Positions 16,089-24,311 of a stretch of 64,000 nucleotides of DNA are shown piece after piece. Source of the stretch: Caulobacteraceae bacterium UBA3198. Lineage in GTDB: Bacteria > Pseudomonadota > Alphaproteobacteria > Caulobacterales > Caulobacteraceae. The notes below the pieces were generated by a model. That model saw nothing but the letters and a program-made list of their open reading frames with translations, did no database searches and was not told the origin of the DNA. The position numbers and the translations under genes are program-made. The stretch spans positions 372,001 to 436,000 of the forward strand of contig DEWY01000006.1 of assembly GCA_002363865.1 (NCBI GenBank). Reading direction: 5' to 3'. Each line of letters begins with the position of its first letter. Within the stretch, counting starts at the first letter, position 1.

Positions 16089-16805
16089 CTAGCGGGCGAC
16101 GGCGGCCTGCTGCAGGGCGAAGAGTTCGTCCATGCCCTTACGGGCCAGGCCGAACAGGGCGTCGAACTCGCCTTGCGTGAAGCCGCGCTTTTCGCCGGTG
16201 GCCTGGATCTCGACGATGTCGCCGGCCCCGGTGAGCACGAAGTTGGCGTCGGCCTCGGCGTCGGAGTCCTCTTCATAGTCCAGGTCGAGGACCGGGGTGT
16301 CCTGATGGACACCGCAGCTGACGGCCGCCACCTGGTCGAGGATCGGGTCGGCGGTGAGCACGCCTTCATCCATCAGATAGCGGGTGGCCAGACGCAGGGC
16401 GACCCAGGCCCCGGTGATCGAGGCGGTGCGCGTACCGCCGTCGGCCTGGATCACGTCGCAGTCGAGGGAGATCTGCCGCTCGCCCAGCGCCTTCATGTCG
16501 GTGACGGCCCGGAGGGACCGGCCGATCAGCCGCTGAATCTCCTGGGTGCGGCCCGACTGCTTGCCCTGGGCGGCCTCGCGGCGGCCGCGGGTGTGGGTGG
16601 CCCGGGGCAGCATGCCGTATTCGGCGGTCACCCAGCCCTGGCCCTTCCCGCGCAGGAAGGGGGGCACGCCCTCTTCCAGACTGGCGGTGACCAGCACCTT
16701 GGTGTGACCGAAGCTGACCAGGCAGGAGCCTTCGGCATAGCGGTTGACCCCGGTCTCCAGGGTGACGGCGCGCAGCATATCGGGGGCGCGTTGGGAGGGG
16801 CGCAT
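16089..16805 (-). CDS. rph: Ribonuclease PH
   Basis: Phosphorolytic 3'-5' exoribonuclease that trims tRNA precursors. Using the ATG at 16805 (MRPSQRAPDML) gives 238 residues, exactly the family length; the open frame extends further upstream but without family support. Signatures: GVPPFLRGKGQGWVTAEYGM, the RGRREAAQGKQSGRTQEIQR phosphate/RNA-binding stretch, and GGTRTASITGAWVAL. It is divergent from hrcA with 151 bp between the start codons. Confidence 0.95.
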   Translation of the reverse strand: MRPSQRAPDMLRAVTLETGVNRYAEGSCLVSFGHTKVLVTASLEEGVPPFLRGKGQGWVTAEYGMLPRATHTRGRREAAQGKQSGRTQEIQRLIGRSLRAVTDMKALGERQISLDCDVIQADGGTRTASITGAWVALRLATRYLMDEGVLTADPILDQVAAVSCGVHQDTPVLDLDYEEDSDAEADANFVLTGAGDIVEIQATGEKRGFTQGEFDALFGLARKGMDELFALQQAAVAR

Positions 16806-16900
16806 GGCGAGAACCTTTCCTGAGGTCGTGAGCGGCGTGATAACAAGAACGCCAGGGCGCCGCGTCACTTGCACGGTCGTGGCGCGCGCTTATCCTAAAA

Positions 16901-16930
16901 CTTGAACCGCCCGTCCATGGGCCCCCGCAA
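16901..16930 (+). promoter_or_regulatory. Possible heat-shock (sigma-32) promoter of hrcA-grpE
   Basis: CTTGAA (16901-16906) and CCCCCGCAA (16922-16930) are separated by 15 bases, near the sigma-32 pattern CTTGAA-N(11-16)-CCCCAT. The start codon of hrcA follows 27 bp later. The -35 match is good and the -10 partial. No CIRCE element (TTAGCACTC-N9-GAGTGCTAA) was found here. Confidence 0.4.
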
Positions 16931-16956
16931 CAGGTGAAGGCTCCGGCCGCCAGAAC

Positions 16957-18024
16957 GTGAACACACCACTGCTCTCCCGCGGGCCCTCGCTCGCCGAACT
17001 GGACGAGCGGGCGCGCGACATCTTCCGCCGCATCGTCGAGAGCTATCTCGACACCGGCGACCCCGTCGGCTCACGTACCCTGTCCCGGGGCGGCGTCTCC
17101 CTGTCGCCGGCCTCGATCCGCAACACCATGCAGGATCTGACCCAGCTGGGCCTGCTGGGCGCGCCCCATTCCAGCGCCGGGCGTCTGCCCACCCATGCGG
17201 GCCTGCGCCTCTTCGTGGACGGCCTGTTGGAGGTCGGCGATGTCGGCGAGGACGAGCGCCGGCTGATCGAGACCCGGCTGCGGGTCCAGGGCCGCAGCTT
17301 CGAGGAGGCCCTTAACGAGGCCTCGTCCCTGCTGTCAGGCCTGGCCGGCGGGGCGGGCGTGGTGGTGACGCCGGTTCGCGACGCCGAGGTCAAGCACGTA
17401 GAGTTCGTCGCCCTGGGCGGCGATCAGGCCCTGGCCATCATGGTGTTCGAGGACGGCACCGTGGAGAACCGGCTCATGGCGCTGGGCGCCGGGGTGACGC
17501 CCTCGTCCCTCCAGGAGGCCTCGAACTTCCTCAACACCCGGGCCCGGGGAAAGACCCTGGACGACGCCCGCAGCGAAATCAGCCTGGACCTCGACCGCGC
17601 CCGCCGGGAGCTGGACGACAAGGCCGCCCGCCTGGTGGAGGACGGCCTGGCCGCCTGGGGCGGCGGCGACGGCGCCAACCGGGCCCTGATCGTCCGGGGC
17701 CGGGCCAACCTGCTGGGCGACCGCGACGCGCTGGAGGATCTGGAGCGGGTGCGCATGCTGTTCGACGATCTCGAACAGAAGGAACAGATGATCGGCCTGC
17801 TCGACGGGGTGCGCGAAGCCCAGGGGGTGCGCATTTTCATCGGCGCCGAAACCCGTCTGTTTTCGCTTTCGGGTTCCTCCGTGATCGCTGCGCCCTATAT
17901 GACGGGGCGTCAGAAGGTTCTGGGCGCGATCGGGGTGATCGGCCCAACTCGCCTGAACTATGCCCGGATCATCCCCTTGGTGGACTACACCGCCAAGGTG
18001 CTGGGCCAGGTGATGAATGCGTAA
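16957..18024 (+). CDS. hrcA: Heat-inducible transcription repressor HrcA
   Basis: Winged-helix repressor that binds CIRCE operators upstream of groESL and is kept active by GroEL. It has 355 residues from a GTG start. The N-terminal DNA-binding domain reads GDPVGSRTLSR and LSPASIRNTMQDLTQLGLL. HSSAGRLPTHAGLRLFVDGL and the C-terminal GVIGPTRLNYARIIPLVDY are family signatures. It is followed after 11 bp by grpE, the usual alphaproteobacterial pairing. Confidence 0.96.
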   Translation: MNTPLLSRGPSLAELDERARDIFRRIVESYLDTGDPVGSRTLSRGGVSLSPASIRNTMQDLTQLGLLGAPHSSAGRLPTHAGLRLFVDGLLEVGDVGEDERRLIETRLRVQGRSFEEALNEASSLLSGLAGGAGVVVTPVRDAEVKHVEFVALGGDQALAIMVFEDGTVENRLMALGAGVTPSSLQEASNFLNTRARGKTLDDARSEISLDLDRARRELDDKAARLVEDGLAAWGGGDGANRALIVRGRANLLGDRDALEDLERVRMLFDDLEQKEQMIGLLDGVREAQGVRIFIGAETRLFSLSGSSVIAAPYMTGRQKVLGAIGVIGPTRLNYARIIPLVDYTAKVLGQVMNA

Positions 18025-18035
18025 GGAAGTAGAGA

Positions 18036-18656
18036 ATGTCCGACGATCACACGCCGGCTGAGACCGAGGCCGTCGCCGACGCCGCCATCGAGATGATGGA
18101 GGCCCTGAAGGCCGAGAACGCCTCGCTGAAGGAACAGGTGCTGCGGTTCGCCGCCGAAGCCGAGAACACCAAGCGCCGGGCCGAGCGCGAGGCCAATGAC
18201 GCCCGGGCCTACGCCATCCAGAAATTCGCCCGCGACCTGCTGGGCGCCGCCGACAACCTGTCTCGGGCCACCGCAGCCGCGCCGGCCGACCTGGACGATC
18301 CGGCGGTGAAGAACTTCGTGCTCGGCGTCGAGATGACCGAAAAGGCGCTGCAGACCGCCTTCGAGAGCAACGGCCTGAAGAAGATCGAGCCGCCGCGGGG
18401 CGAGAAGTTCGATCCCCACAAGCACCAGGCCATGATGGAGCAGCCGGCGCCTGACGTGGCCGCTGGCGGCGTCCTGCAGACCCTGCAGACCGGCTATGAG
18501 CTGTTTGGCCGCATCGTCCGCCCGGCCATGGTGGTGGTCGCCGCTAAGGGCTCGGGCGCCGATCTGACCCCTGAGCCGTCCGAGAGCGCCGGGGCCAATC
18601 CCTATGCGGCGAGCGAGACCGAGGAGGCCGGCGGGTCGGTGGACACCAAGGCCTGA
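18036..18656 (+). CDS. grpE: GrpE nucleotide exchange factor
   Basis: Co-chaperone that releases ADP from DnaK. Length 206 residues: an N-terminal coiled coil (about 30-75, with LKAENASLKEQVLRFAAEAE), then the beta domain with FDPHKHQAMMEQP and VLQTGY-like LQTGYELFGRIVRPAMVVV. The C-terminal tail is acidic and disordered. It is cotranscribed with hrcA, so it should be heat-inducible. A GC-rich hairpin follows at 18677. Confidence 0.95.
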   Translation: MSDDHTPAETEAVADAAIEMMEALKAENASLKEQVLRFAAEAENTKRRAEREANDARAYAIQKFARDLLGAADNLSRATAAAPADLDDPAVKNFVLGVEMTEKALQTAFESNGLKKIEPPRGEKFDPHKHQAMMEQPAPDVAAGGVLQTLQTGYELFGRIVRPAMVVVAAKGSGADLTPEPSESAGANPYAASETEEAGGSVDTKA

Positions 18657-18676
18657 TACAGAACCACCGTGTTCGA

Positions 18677-18702
18677 CCCGGCCAGGGCTTTCCCAGGCCG
18701 GG
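18677..18702 (+). terminator. GC-rich hairpin between grpE and dnaN
   Basis: CCCGGCC (18677-18683) pairs with GGCCGGG (18696-18702); an inner GGG/CCC can extend the stem. It is followed by CAAATGAG rather than a T-run, so it is either a weak or factor-assisted terminator, or a processing/stability hairpin between the heat-shock operon and dnaN. Confidence 0.45.
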
Positions 18703-18785
18703 CAAATGAGTAAAGTCCCAAGTCCCCTCCACCCGGGGGGCGCCGGCGAATCGTCTCGGCGGCGCAGGGAGGTTCGGACGAAATC

Positions 18786-19904
18786 ATGAAGCTGACGATC
18801 GAACGGGCGGCGCTCCTCAAGGCGCTGGGTCATGTGCAGAGCGCCGTCGAGCGGCGCAACACGATCCCGATCCTGTCCAATGTGCTGCTCTCGGCCGAGG
18901 GCGAGCGCCTGAGCTTCTCGGCCACGGACCTCGACCTCGAGATCACCGACGAGGCCCTGGCCCAGGTCGACCAGCCTGGCCAGATCACCGCGCCGGCCCA
19001 CACCCTCTATGAGATCGTCCGCAAGCTGCCTGAGGGCGCCGACGTCTCCCTGAGCTTCACCGGCGAGGATCCGCGCCTGACGGTCCAGGCCGGGCGTTCG
19101 CGCTTCAACCTGCCGGTCCTGCCGGCCGGGGACTTTCCGGTCATGTCGGCCGAGGGCCTGTCGGGCCGTATCGGCGTGGATGTGAACGAGCTCATCCGCC
19201 TGATCGACAAGACCCGTTTCGCCATCTCCACCGAGGAGACGCGCTACTATCTGAACGGCCTCTATCTGCACGTGGTCAATGACGGCGGCGTCCAGAAGCT
19301 GCGCGCCGTGGCCACCGACGGCCACCGGCTGGCGCTCGCCGAAATGCCGGCCCCCGAAGGCTCGGTGGGGGCGCCTGGCGTCATTGTCCCGCGCAAGACC
19401 ATCGGCGAGGCGCGTCGCCTGCTGGACGACGCCGGCGAGCAGATCGACCTGCAGCTGTCGCCCCAGAAGGTCCGCTTCGAGCTGGGCGGCGCGGCCCTGA
19501 CCTCCAAGGTCATCGACGGCTCCTTCCCCGACTACGGGCGGGTGATCCCCAAGGACAACGACCGCATCCTGCGGGTGGACAACAAGCTGTTCGCCAAGGC
19601 CGTCGACCGGGTGGCCACCATCTCGGCCGAAAAGAGCCGCTCGGTGCGCATGGCCATCGAGCCTGGCCGCATCATCCTGACGGTCCGCAACATGGAGGCC
19701 GGCCAGGCGGTGGAAGAGATCGAGGCCGACTATTCCGGCGAGGCATTCGAACTGTCCTTCAACGCCCGCTACATCCTGGACGTCACCGACCAGATCACCG
19801 CGCCGGAGGCCGAGTTCCGCTTTGGCGGGCCCAATGATCCGGCCCTGGTGCTCGATCCGGCCGACAGCGACGTGCAGTACGTGCTGATGCCGCTGCGGGT
19901 CTAG
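18786..19904 (+). CDS. dnaN: DNA polymerase III beta sliding clamp
   Basis: Processivity clamp of 372 residues, the normal length, made of three repeated clamp folds. Opening MKLTIERAALLKALGHVQ, the inter-domain segment RYYLNGLYLHV, ATDGHRLAL, and the C-terminal PADSDVQYVLMPLRV that forms part of the ligand pocket are all present. It is near recF and gyrB but not near an evident dnaA or origin; in Caulobacter dnaN is likewise away from oriC. A convergent pentapeptide gene follows after 6 bp. Confidence 0.97.
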   Translation: MKLTIERAALLKALGHVQSAVERRNTIPILSNVLLSAEGERLSFSATDLDLEITDEALAQVDQPGQITAPAHTLYEIVRKLPEGADVSLSFTGEDPRLTVQAGRSRFNLPVLPAGDFPVMSAEGLSGRIGVDVNELIRLIDKTRFAISTEETRYYLNGLYLHVVNDGGVQKLRAVATDGHRLALAEMPAPEGSVGAPGVIVPRKTIGEARRLLDDAGEQIDLQLSPQKVRFELGGAALTSKVIDGSFPDYGRVIPKDNDRILRVDNKLFAKAVDRVATISAEKSRSVRMAIEPGRIILTVRNMEAGQAVEEIEADYSGEAFELSFNARYILDVTDQITAPEAEFRFGGPNDPALVLDPADSDVQYVLMPLRV

Positions 19905-19910
19905 AACCCC

Positions 19911-20549
19911 TCAGACCACCTTCAGGCCCAGCCCGATCAGGAGCTGGGCCGCCTGGGCCTTCGAGATGAAGGCGCCCCGGAACCGGCTGGCGTCGGAAAG
20001 CTGCAGCGCCCCCAGATCGGCGCCGCGCAGATCGGCGCCCTCAAACCGCGCCTCGGCCAGATGGGCGTCGCGCAGATTGCAGTCGATCAGCACCGCCTCG
20101 CGGAAATCGCACCGCGCCAGGTCCGCGCCCTGCAGGTTCAGCGCCTCAAGTTCGGCCTTGCGGAAACTCACCCCACGCAGGTGCGCATTGACCAGCAGGC
20201 AGCGGGCGAAGGTGAGGCCCAGCGCGCTGACCTCCTGAAACTGCGCCCCGGTCAGCTTGCAGTCGGCTAGGTGCGCCGCCGCCAGCCGCGCCCCGCGCCA
20301 GGACGTATTGTTGAGATCGCAAGCCTCGAAGCGCGCCTCGGTGAGGTCGGCGTTGGCGAAACGCGCCAGGCCGCCCCGACAGCGGACGAAGGCGCATCCC
20401 GCCAGGTCCAGGCCCGAAAGATCGGCCTCGCCGAAGTCCCAACCGACGAAGCGGCTAGCGCCATGGGCCTGCAGGACCGCCGCGACGGCGCCCCGATCGG
20501 CGCGGTCCTGTGGCGGCGGGGGCTCGAACAGGGGGGCGTCGCGGGTCAT
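19911..20549 (-). CDS. Pentapeptide repeat protein, Qnr-like
   Basis: Right-handed quadrilateral beta-helix protein of 212 residues, close to the Qnr length (about 218). Repeats of the A(D/N)LxX type run from about 40 to 195 (for example FGEADLSGLDLAGCAFVRC and ADLRGADLGALQLSDA). The end AQAAQLLIGLGLKVV resembles the C-terminal dimerisation helix of Qnr proteins. Qnr/MfpA proteins mimic DNA and bind gyrase. The gene is divergent from recF-gyrB across 84 bp, so a gyrase partner is plausible but inferred. Quinolone protection is not shown by sequence. Confidence 0.8.
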   Translation of the reverse strand: MTRDAPLFEPPPPQDRADRGAVAAVLQAHGASRFVGWDFGEADLSGLDLAGCAFVRCRGGLARFANADLTEARFEACDLNNTSWRGARLAAAHLADCKLTGAQFQEVSALGLTFARCLLVNAHLRGVSFRKAELEALNLQGADLARCDFREAVLIDCNLRDAHLAEARFEGADLRGADLGALQLSDASRFRGAFISKAQAAQLLIGLGLKVV

Positions 20550-20633
20550 GATGCACCGCTATCCAAGCTGCGCCCCCGCCGCAAGGCGCGCCGAGGTTTC
20601 GCGTCCGGCCGCCAAACCGGGTATGAGCCCTCC

Positions 20634-21776
20634 GTGACCCGCGCCGTCCTCACCCGCCTGACCCTCACCGACTTCCGGTCCTATGTTCGCGCCGAACTGG
20701 CCCTGGATGGCCGGCCCGTGGTGCTGGCCGGCCCCAATGGGGCGGGCAAGACCAATCTGCTGGAAGCCGTCTCCCTGCTGACGGCCGGTCGGGGCCTGCG
20801 CGGGGCGGCCATGGCCGAGCTTGGCCGCCGCCTGCCCGGCGAGGGCAAGGGTCGCGCCTGGGCGGTCGCCGCTGAAATCACCCTGGGCGAGGAGACCCTC
20901 AAGGTCGGCACCGGGGTGGAGGCGGCGAGCGCCGCGCGCCGGACCGTCCGCCTTGAAGGCGAGACTGTGCCCCCCGGCCGCCTGTCGGACCTGCAGCGCC
21001 AGGTGTGGCTGACCCCGGCCCAGGATCGCCTGTTCCTGGAGGGCGCGTCCGAGCGCCGGCGCTTCTTCGACCGCCTGGTCTATGCCGCCAGGCCCGGCCA
21101 CGCAGGCCAAGCCAGCGCCTATGAAAAGGCCCAGCGCGAGCGGATGCGCCTGCTTACCGACGGGCCGAATGACCCGGCCTGGCTCGGCGCCCTGGAGGCG
21201 CGGATGGGGCAGGCCGGCGCCCAGATGGCCCAGGCGAGAGCCGCCACCCTCACAGACCTGCAGGCCGAGATCGACAGCCGCGGCGAGCGCCCCTTCCCCC
21301 AGGCTCGCCTGAGCCTCACCGGGGACTGGGAGCAGATGGCCCTGCAGGGGGTCGATGCCGGCGAGATCGAGGCCCGGCTGGTCGCAGCCCTGGCCGCGGC
21401 ACGGGAGCGGGACGCCGCCGCCGGCCGCGCCTTGACCGGTCCGCACCGGGGGGATCTGGCCGTCATCCACCTGGAGAAGGACCGCCCGGCGGCCGAATGC
21501 TCCACCGGCGAGCAGAAAGCCCTGATCCTGAACCTGGTCCTGGCCCAGGCGGCGAGACTTTCGCGTGCAGAATCAGCGCCAAACCCTATATTGTTACTGG
21601 ATGAAGTCGCAGCACACCTGGATCGCCGTCGGCGAGGGGCCCTGTTCGACGAAATCGAGGCGCTCGGCCTGCAGGCCTTCCTGACCGGAACCGACGAGCA
21701 CCTGTTCGAAGACCTTCGCGGCCGAGCCCAGGGCGTCCGGGTGGACGCTTCGGGCCTGGCCCTACTGGACGCGTAA
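20634..21776 (+). CDS. recF: DNA replication and repair protein RecF
   Basis: SMC-like ATPase that loads RecA at gaps with RecO and RecR. The GTG at 20634 begins VTRAVLTRLTLTDFRSY, the conserved N-terminus, giving 380 residues; the open frame runs further upstream but only across the divergent pentapeptide gene. Walker A is GPNGAGKT (33-40); the ABC-type signature region STGEQKALIL and Walker B LLLDEVAAHLD lie near the C-terminus. It is followed by gyrB after 10 bp. Confidence 0.95.
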   Translation: MTRAVLTRLTLTDFRSYVRAELALDGRPVVLAGPNGAGKTNLLEAVSLLTAGRGLRGAAMAELGRRLPGEGKGRAWAVAAEITLGEETLKVGTGVEAASAARRTVRLEGETVPPGRLSDLQRQVWLTPAQDRLFLEGASERRRFFDRLVYAARPGHAGQASAYEKAQRERMRLLTDGPNDPAWLGALEARMGQAGAQMAQARAATLTDLQAEIDSRGERPFPQARLSLTGDWEQMALQGVDAGEIEARLVAALAAARERDAAAGRALTGPHRGDLAVIHLEKDRPAAECSTGEQKALILNLVLAQAARLSRAESAPNPILLLDEVAAHLDRRRRGALFDEIEALGLQAFLTGTDEHLFEDLRGRAQGVRVDASGLALLDA

Positions 21777-21786
21777 GAAGACCCAA

Positions 21787-24225
21787 ATGAGCGACGAAAC
21801 CCAAGGCGCCGGCGAAACGCCGTCGAGCAACGGCCAGGCCGAATATGGCGCGGAATCCATCAAGGTCCTGAAGGGCCTGGACGCGGTGCGCAAACGGCCG
21901 GGCATGTATATCGGCGACACCGACGACGGGTCTGGTCTGCACCACATGGTCTATGAGGTGGTGGACAACGCCATCGACGAGACCCTGGCCGGCTATGCCA
22001 GCCGCGTCGAGGTGATCCTCAATGGCGACGGTTCGGTCACCGTCACTGATGACGGCCGCGGCATTCCGGTGGACATGCACGAGGGCGAGGGGGTCTCGGC
22101 CGCCGAGGTCATCATGACCCAGCTGCACGCCGGCGGGAAATTCGACCAGAACAGCTACAAGGTCTCCGGCGGCCTGCACGGGGTCGGCGTCTCGGTCGTC
22201 AACGCCCTGTCGGACTGGCTGAAGCTCAAGATCTATCGCGGCGGCAAGGCCTATGAGATTGAGTTCCGCCGCGGCGACACCGTCTCGCCCCTGGTGGAGA
22301 CTGGCGAAGCGCCCATGCGCGAGAACGGCCTGCCGCTATCGGGCACCGAGCTGACCTTTTACCCCTCGACCACCACCTTCGCCTTCATCGACTTCGACCG
22401 GAAGACCCTGGAGCACCGACTGCGGGAGCTGGCCTTCCTCAATTCCGGCGTCACCATCTGGCTGAAGGACTTCCGCGGGGCCGAGCCCTTCGAGGAGGTC
22501 ATGTCCTATGAGGGCGGCATCGAGGCCTTCGTCCGCCACCTGGACAAGGCCAAGACCCCGCTGATCCGCGACCCCATCGTCATTCGCGGCCGCCGCGAGA
22601 ATGTGGAGATCGACCTGTCGCTCTGGTGGAACGACGGCTTCCACGAGAACGTGCTCTGCTTCACCAACAACATCCCGCAGAAGGACGGCGGCACCCACCT
22701 GGCGGCCTTCCGTTCGGCCATGACCCGGCTGATCACCTCCTATGCGGAAAGCTCCGGCGCGGCCAAGCGCGAGAAGGTCTCGCTGTCGGGCGAAGACGCC
22801 CGCGAAGGCCTGACCTGCGTCCTGTCGGTCAAGGTGCCGGACCCGAAGTTCTCCTCCCAGACCAAGGACAAGCTGGTCTCCTCCGAGGTCCGCCCGGCCG
22901 TGGAAGGCCTGGTCTCCGAGGGGCTGTCGACCTGGTTCGAGGAACACCCCAACGAAGCCAAGATCATCGTCCAGAAGATCGCCGAGGCCGCCGCCGCCCG
23001 TGAGGCGGCCCGCAAGGCCCGCGACCTGACGCGGCGCAAGTCGGCGCTCGACATCACCTCCTTGCCCGGCAAACTCGCCGACTGCTCGGAGAAGGACCCG
23101 GCCAAGTCCGAAATCTTCCTGGTCGAGGGGGACTCCGCCGGCGGCTCGGCCAAACAGGCCCGCAACCGGGACAATCAGGCCGTCCTGCCCCTGCGCGGCA
23201 AGATCCTGAACGTCGAGCGCGCCCGCTTCGACAAGATGCTGTCGTCGGACCAGATCGGCACCCTGATCACGGCGCTGGGCGCCGGCATCGGCCGCGACGA
23301 CTTCAACATCGACAAGATCCGCTACCACAAGATCGTCATCATGACCGACGCCGACGTGGACGGCGCGCACATCCGCACCCTGCTGCTGACCTTCTTCTAC
23401 CGGCAGATGCCGCAGGTGATCGAGCGGGGCTATCTCTATATCGCCCAGCCGCCCCTCTATAAGGCCACCAAGGGCAAGTCGGTCCGCTACCTCAAGGACG
23501 ATTTCGAGCTTGAGGCCTTCCTGGTCAATGAAGGCGTCGACGGCGCCACCCTGACCCTGGACAATGGCGAGCGGCTGGCCGGGCCTGACCTGCACGCCCT
23601 GGTGCAGACCGCCCGCGGGGCCAAGGCCAATGTGGACCGGCTGTCCTCCCGGGCGCCGGCCTTCGCCATCGAACAGGCGGCCCTGGCCGGCCTGCTGGGT
23701 GAGAACGGCGACCTCGACGCCGCCGCCAAGCGCCTGAATCTCTATGCCGAGGAGGGCGACGGCCCCTGGAGCGGCGAGACCGCGGCCACCGGCGGCTACG
23801 TCTTCAGCCGCGTGCGTCGCGGCGTGTCCGAGCGCGTGGTGCTGGACGATCTGCTGCTGCACGCCGCCGACGCCCTGCGCCTGGCCGAACGCGCCGCCAG
23901 CATGGCTGAGACCTTCGCCGCCCCGGCCAGCTTCGCCCGTCGGGACAAGGTCACGACCGTGCGCGGTCCCCTGGACCTGTTCAACGCGGTGATGGAGGCC
24001 GGACGCCGCGGCCTGGCCATCCAGCGCTACAAGGGCCTGGGTGAAATGAACCCCGACCAGCTGTGGGAAACCACCCTGGACGTGGAGGCCCGCACCCTGC
24101 TGCAGGTCAAGGTGGCCCATGCCGACGACGCCGACGGCATGTTCACCCGCCTGATGGGCGATCTGGTCGAGCCCCGCCGGGAGTTCATCCAGGAAAACGC
24201 CCTGGACGCCGAGGTGGACGTCTAA
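21787..24225 (+). CDS. gyrB: DNA gyrase subunit B
   Basis: ATPase subunit of gyrase, 812 residues. GHKL ATPase motifs: EVVDNAIDETLAGYA, DDGRGIPVDMH and GGLHGVGVSVVNALS. The transducer is followed by the TOPRIM metal site EGDSAGGSAKQ and DADVDGAHI, and the C-terminal GLGEMNPDQLWETT tail that binds GyrA. The TOPRIM part carries an insertion of roughly 170 residues between the DADVDG region and the C-terminal motif, as in many proteobacterial GyrB. It is transcribed with recF. Confidence 0.97.
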   Translation: MSDETQGAGETPSSNGQAEYGAESIKVLKGLDAVRKRPGMYIGDTDDGSGLHHMVYEVVDNAIDETLAGYASRVEVILNGDGSVTVTDDGRGIPVDMHEGEGVSAAEVIMTQLHAGGKFDQNSYKVSGGLHGVGVSVVNALSDWLKLKIYRGGKAYEIEFRRGDTVSPLVETGEAPMRENGLPLSGTELTFYPSTTTFAFIDFDRKTLEHRLRELAFLNSGVTIWLKDFRGAEPFEEVMSYEGGIEAFVRHLDKAKTPLIRDPIVIRGRRENVEIDLSLWWNDGFHENVLCFTNNIPQKDGGTHLAAFRSAMTRLITSYAESSGAAKREKVSLSGEDAREGLTCVLSVKVPDPKFSSQTKDKLVSSEVRPAVEGLVSEGLSTWFEEHPNEAKIIVQKIAEAAAAREAARKARDLTRRKSALDITSLPGKLADCSEKDPAKSEIFLVEGDSAGGSAKQARNRDNQAVLPLRGKILNVERARFDKMLSSDQIGTLITALGAGIGRDDFNIDKIRYHKIVIMTDADVDGAHIRTLLLTFFYRQMPQVIERGYLYIAQPPLYKATKGKSVRYLKDDFELEAFLVNEGVDGATLTLDNGERLAGPDLHALVQTARGAKANVDRLSSRAPAFAIEQAALAGLLGENGDLDAAAKRLNLYAEEGDGPWSGETAATGGYVFSRVRRGVSERVVLDDLLLHAADALRLAERAASMAETFAAPASFARRDKVTTVRGPLDLFNAVMEAGRRGLAIQRYKGLGEMNPDQLWETTLDVEARTLLQVKVAHADDADGMFTRLMGDLVEPRREFIQENALDAEVDV

Positions 24226-24311
24226 CCCCACAAGCCTGGACAGGCCGCCCCAACTCCTGAACTCTTCGGCTCAGAGGAAACGAGAGCCGGAAACCGGCAG
24301 GGAGTTGGGCC

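Noticed and set aside
18786..24225. Possible replication origin near dnaN-recF-gyrB
   Set aside because: No dnaA gene, no cluster of DnaA boxes or AT-rich unwinding region here; the single DnaA box is at 9542.
22336..24231. Long open frame antisense to gyrB (over 600 codons)
   Set aside because: Mirror of gyrB codon bias in GC-rich DNA; Gly/Gln/Val-rich composition with no domain, and gyrB is unambiguous.
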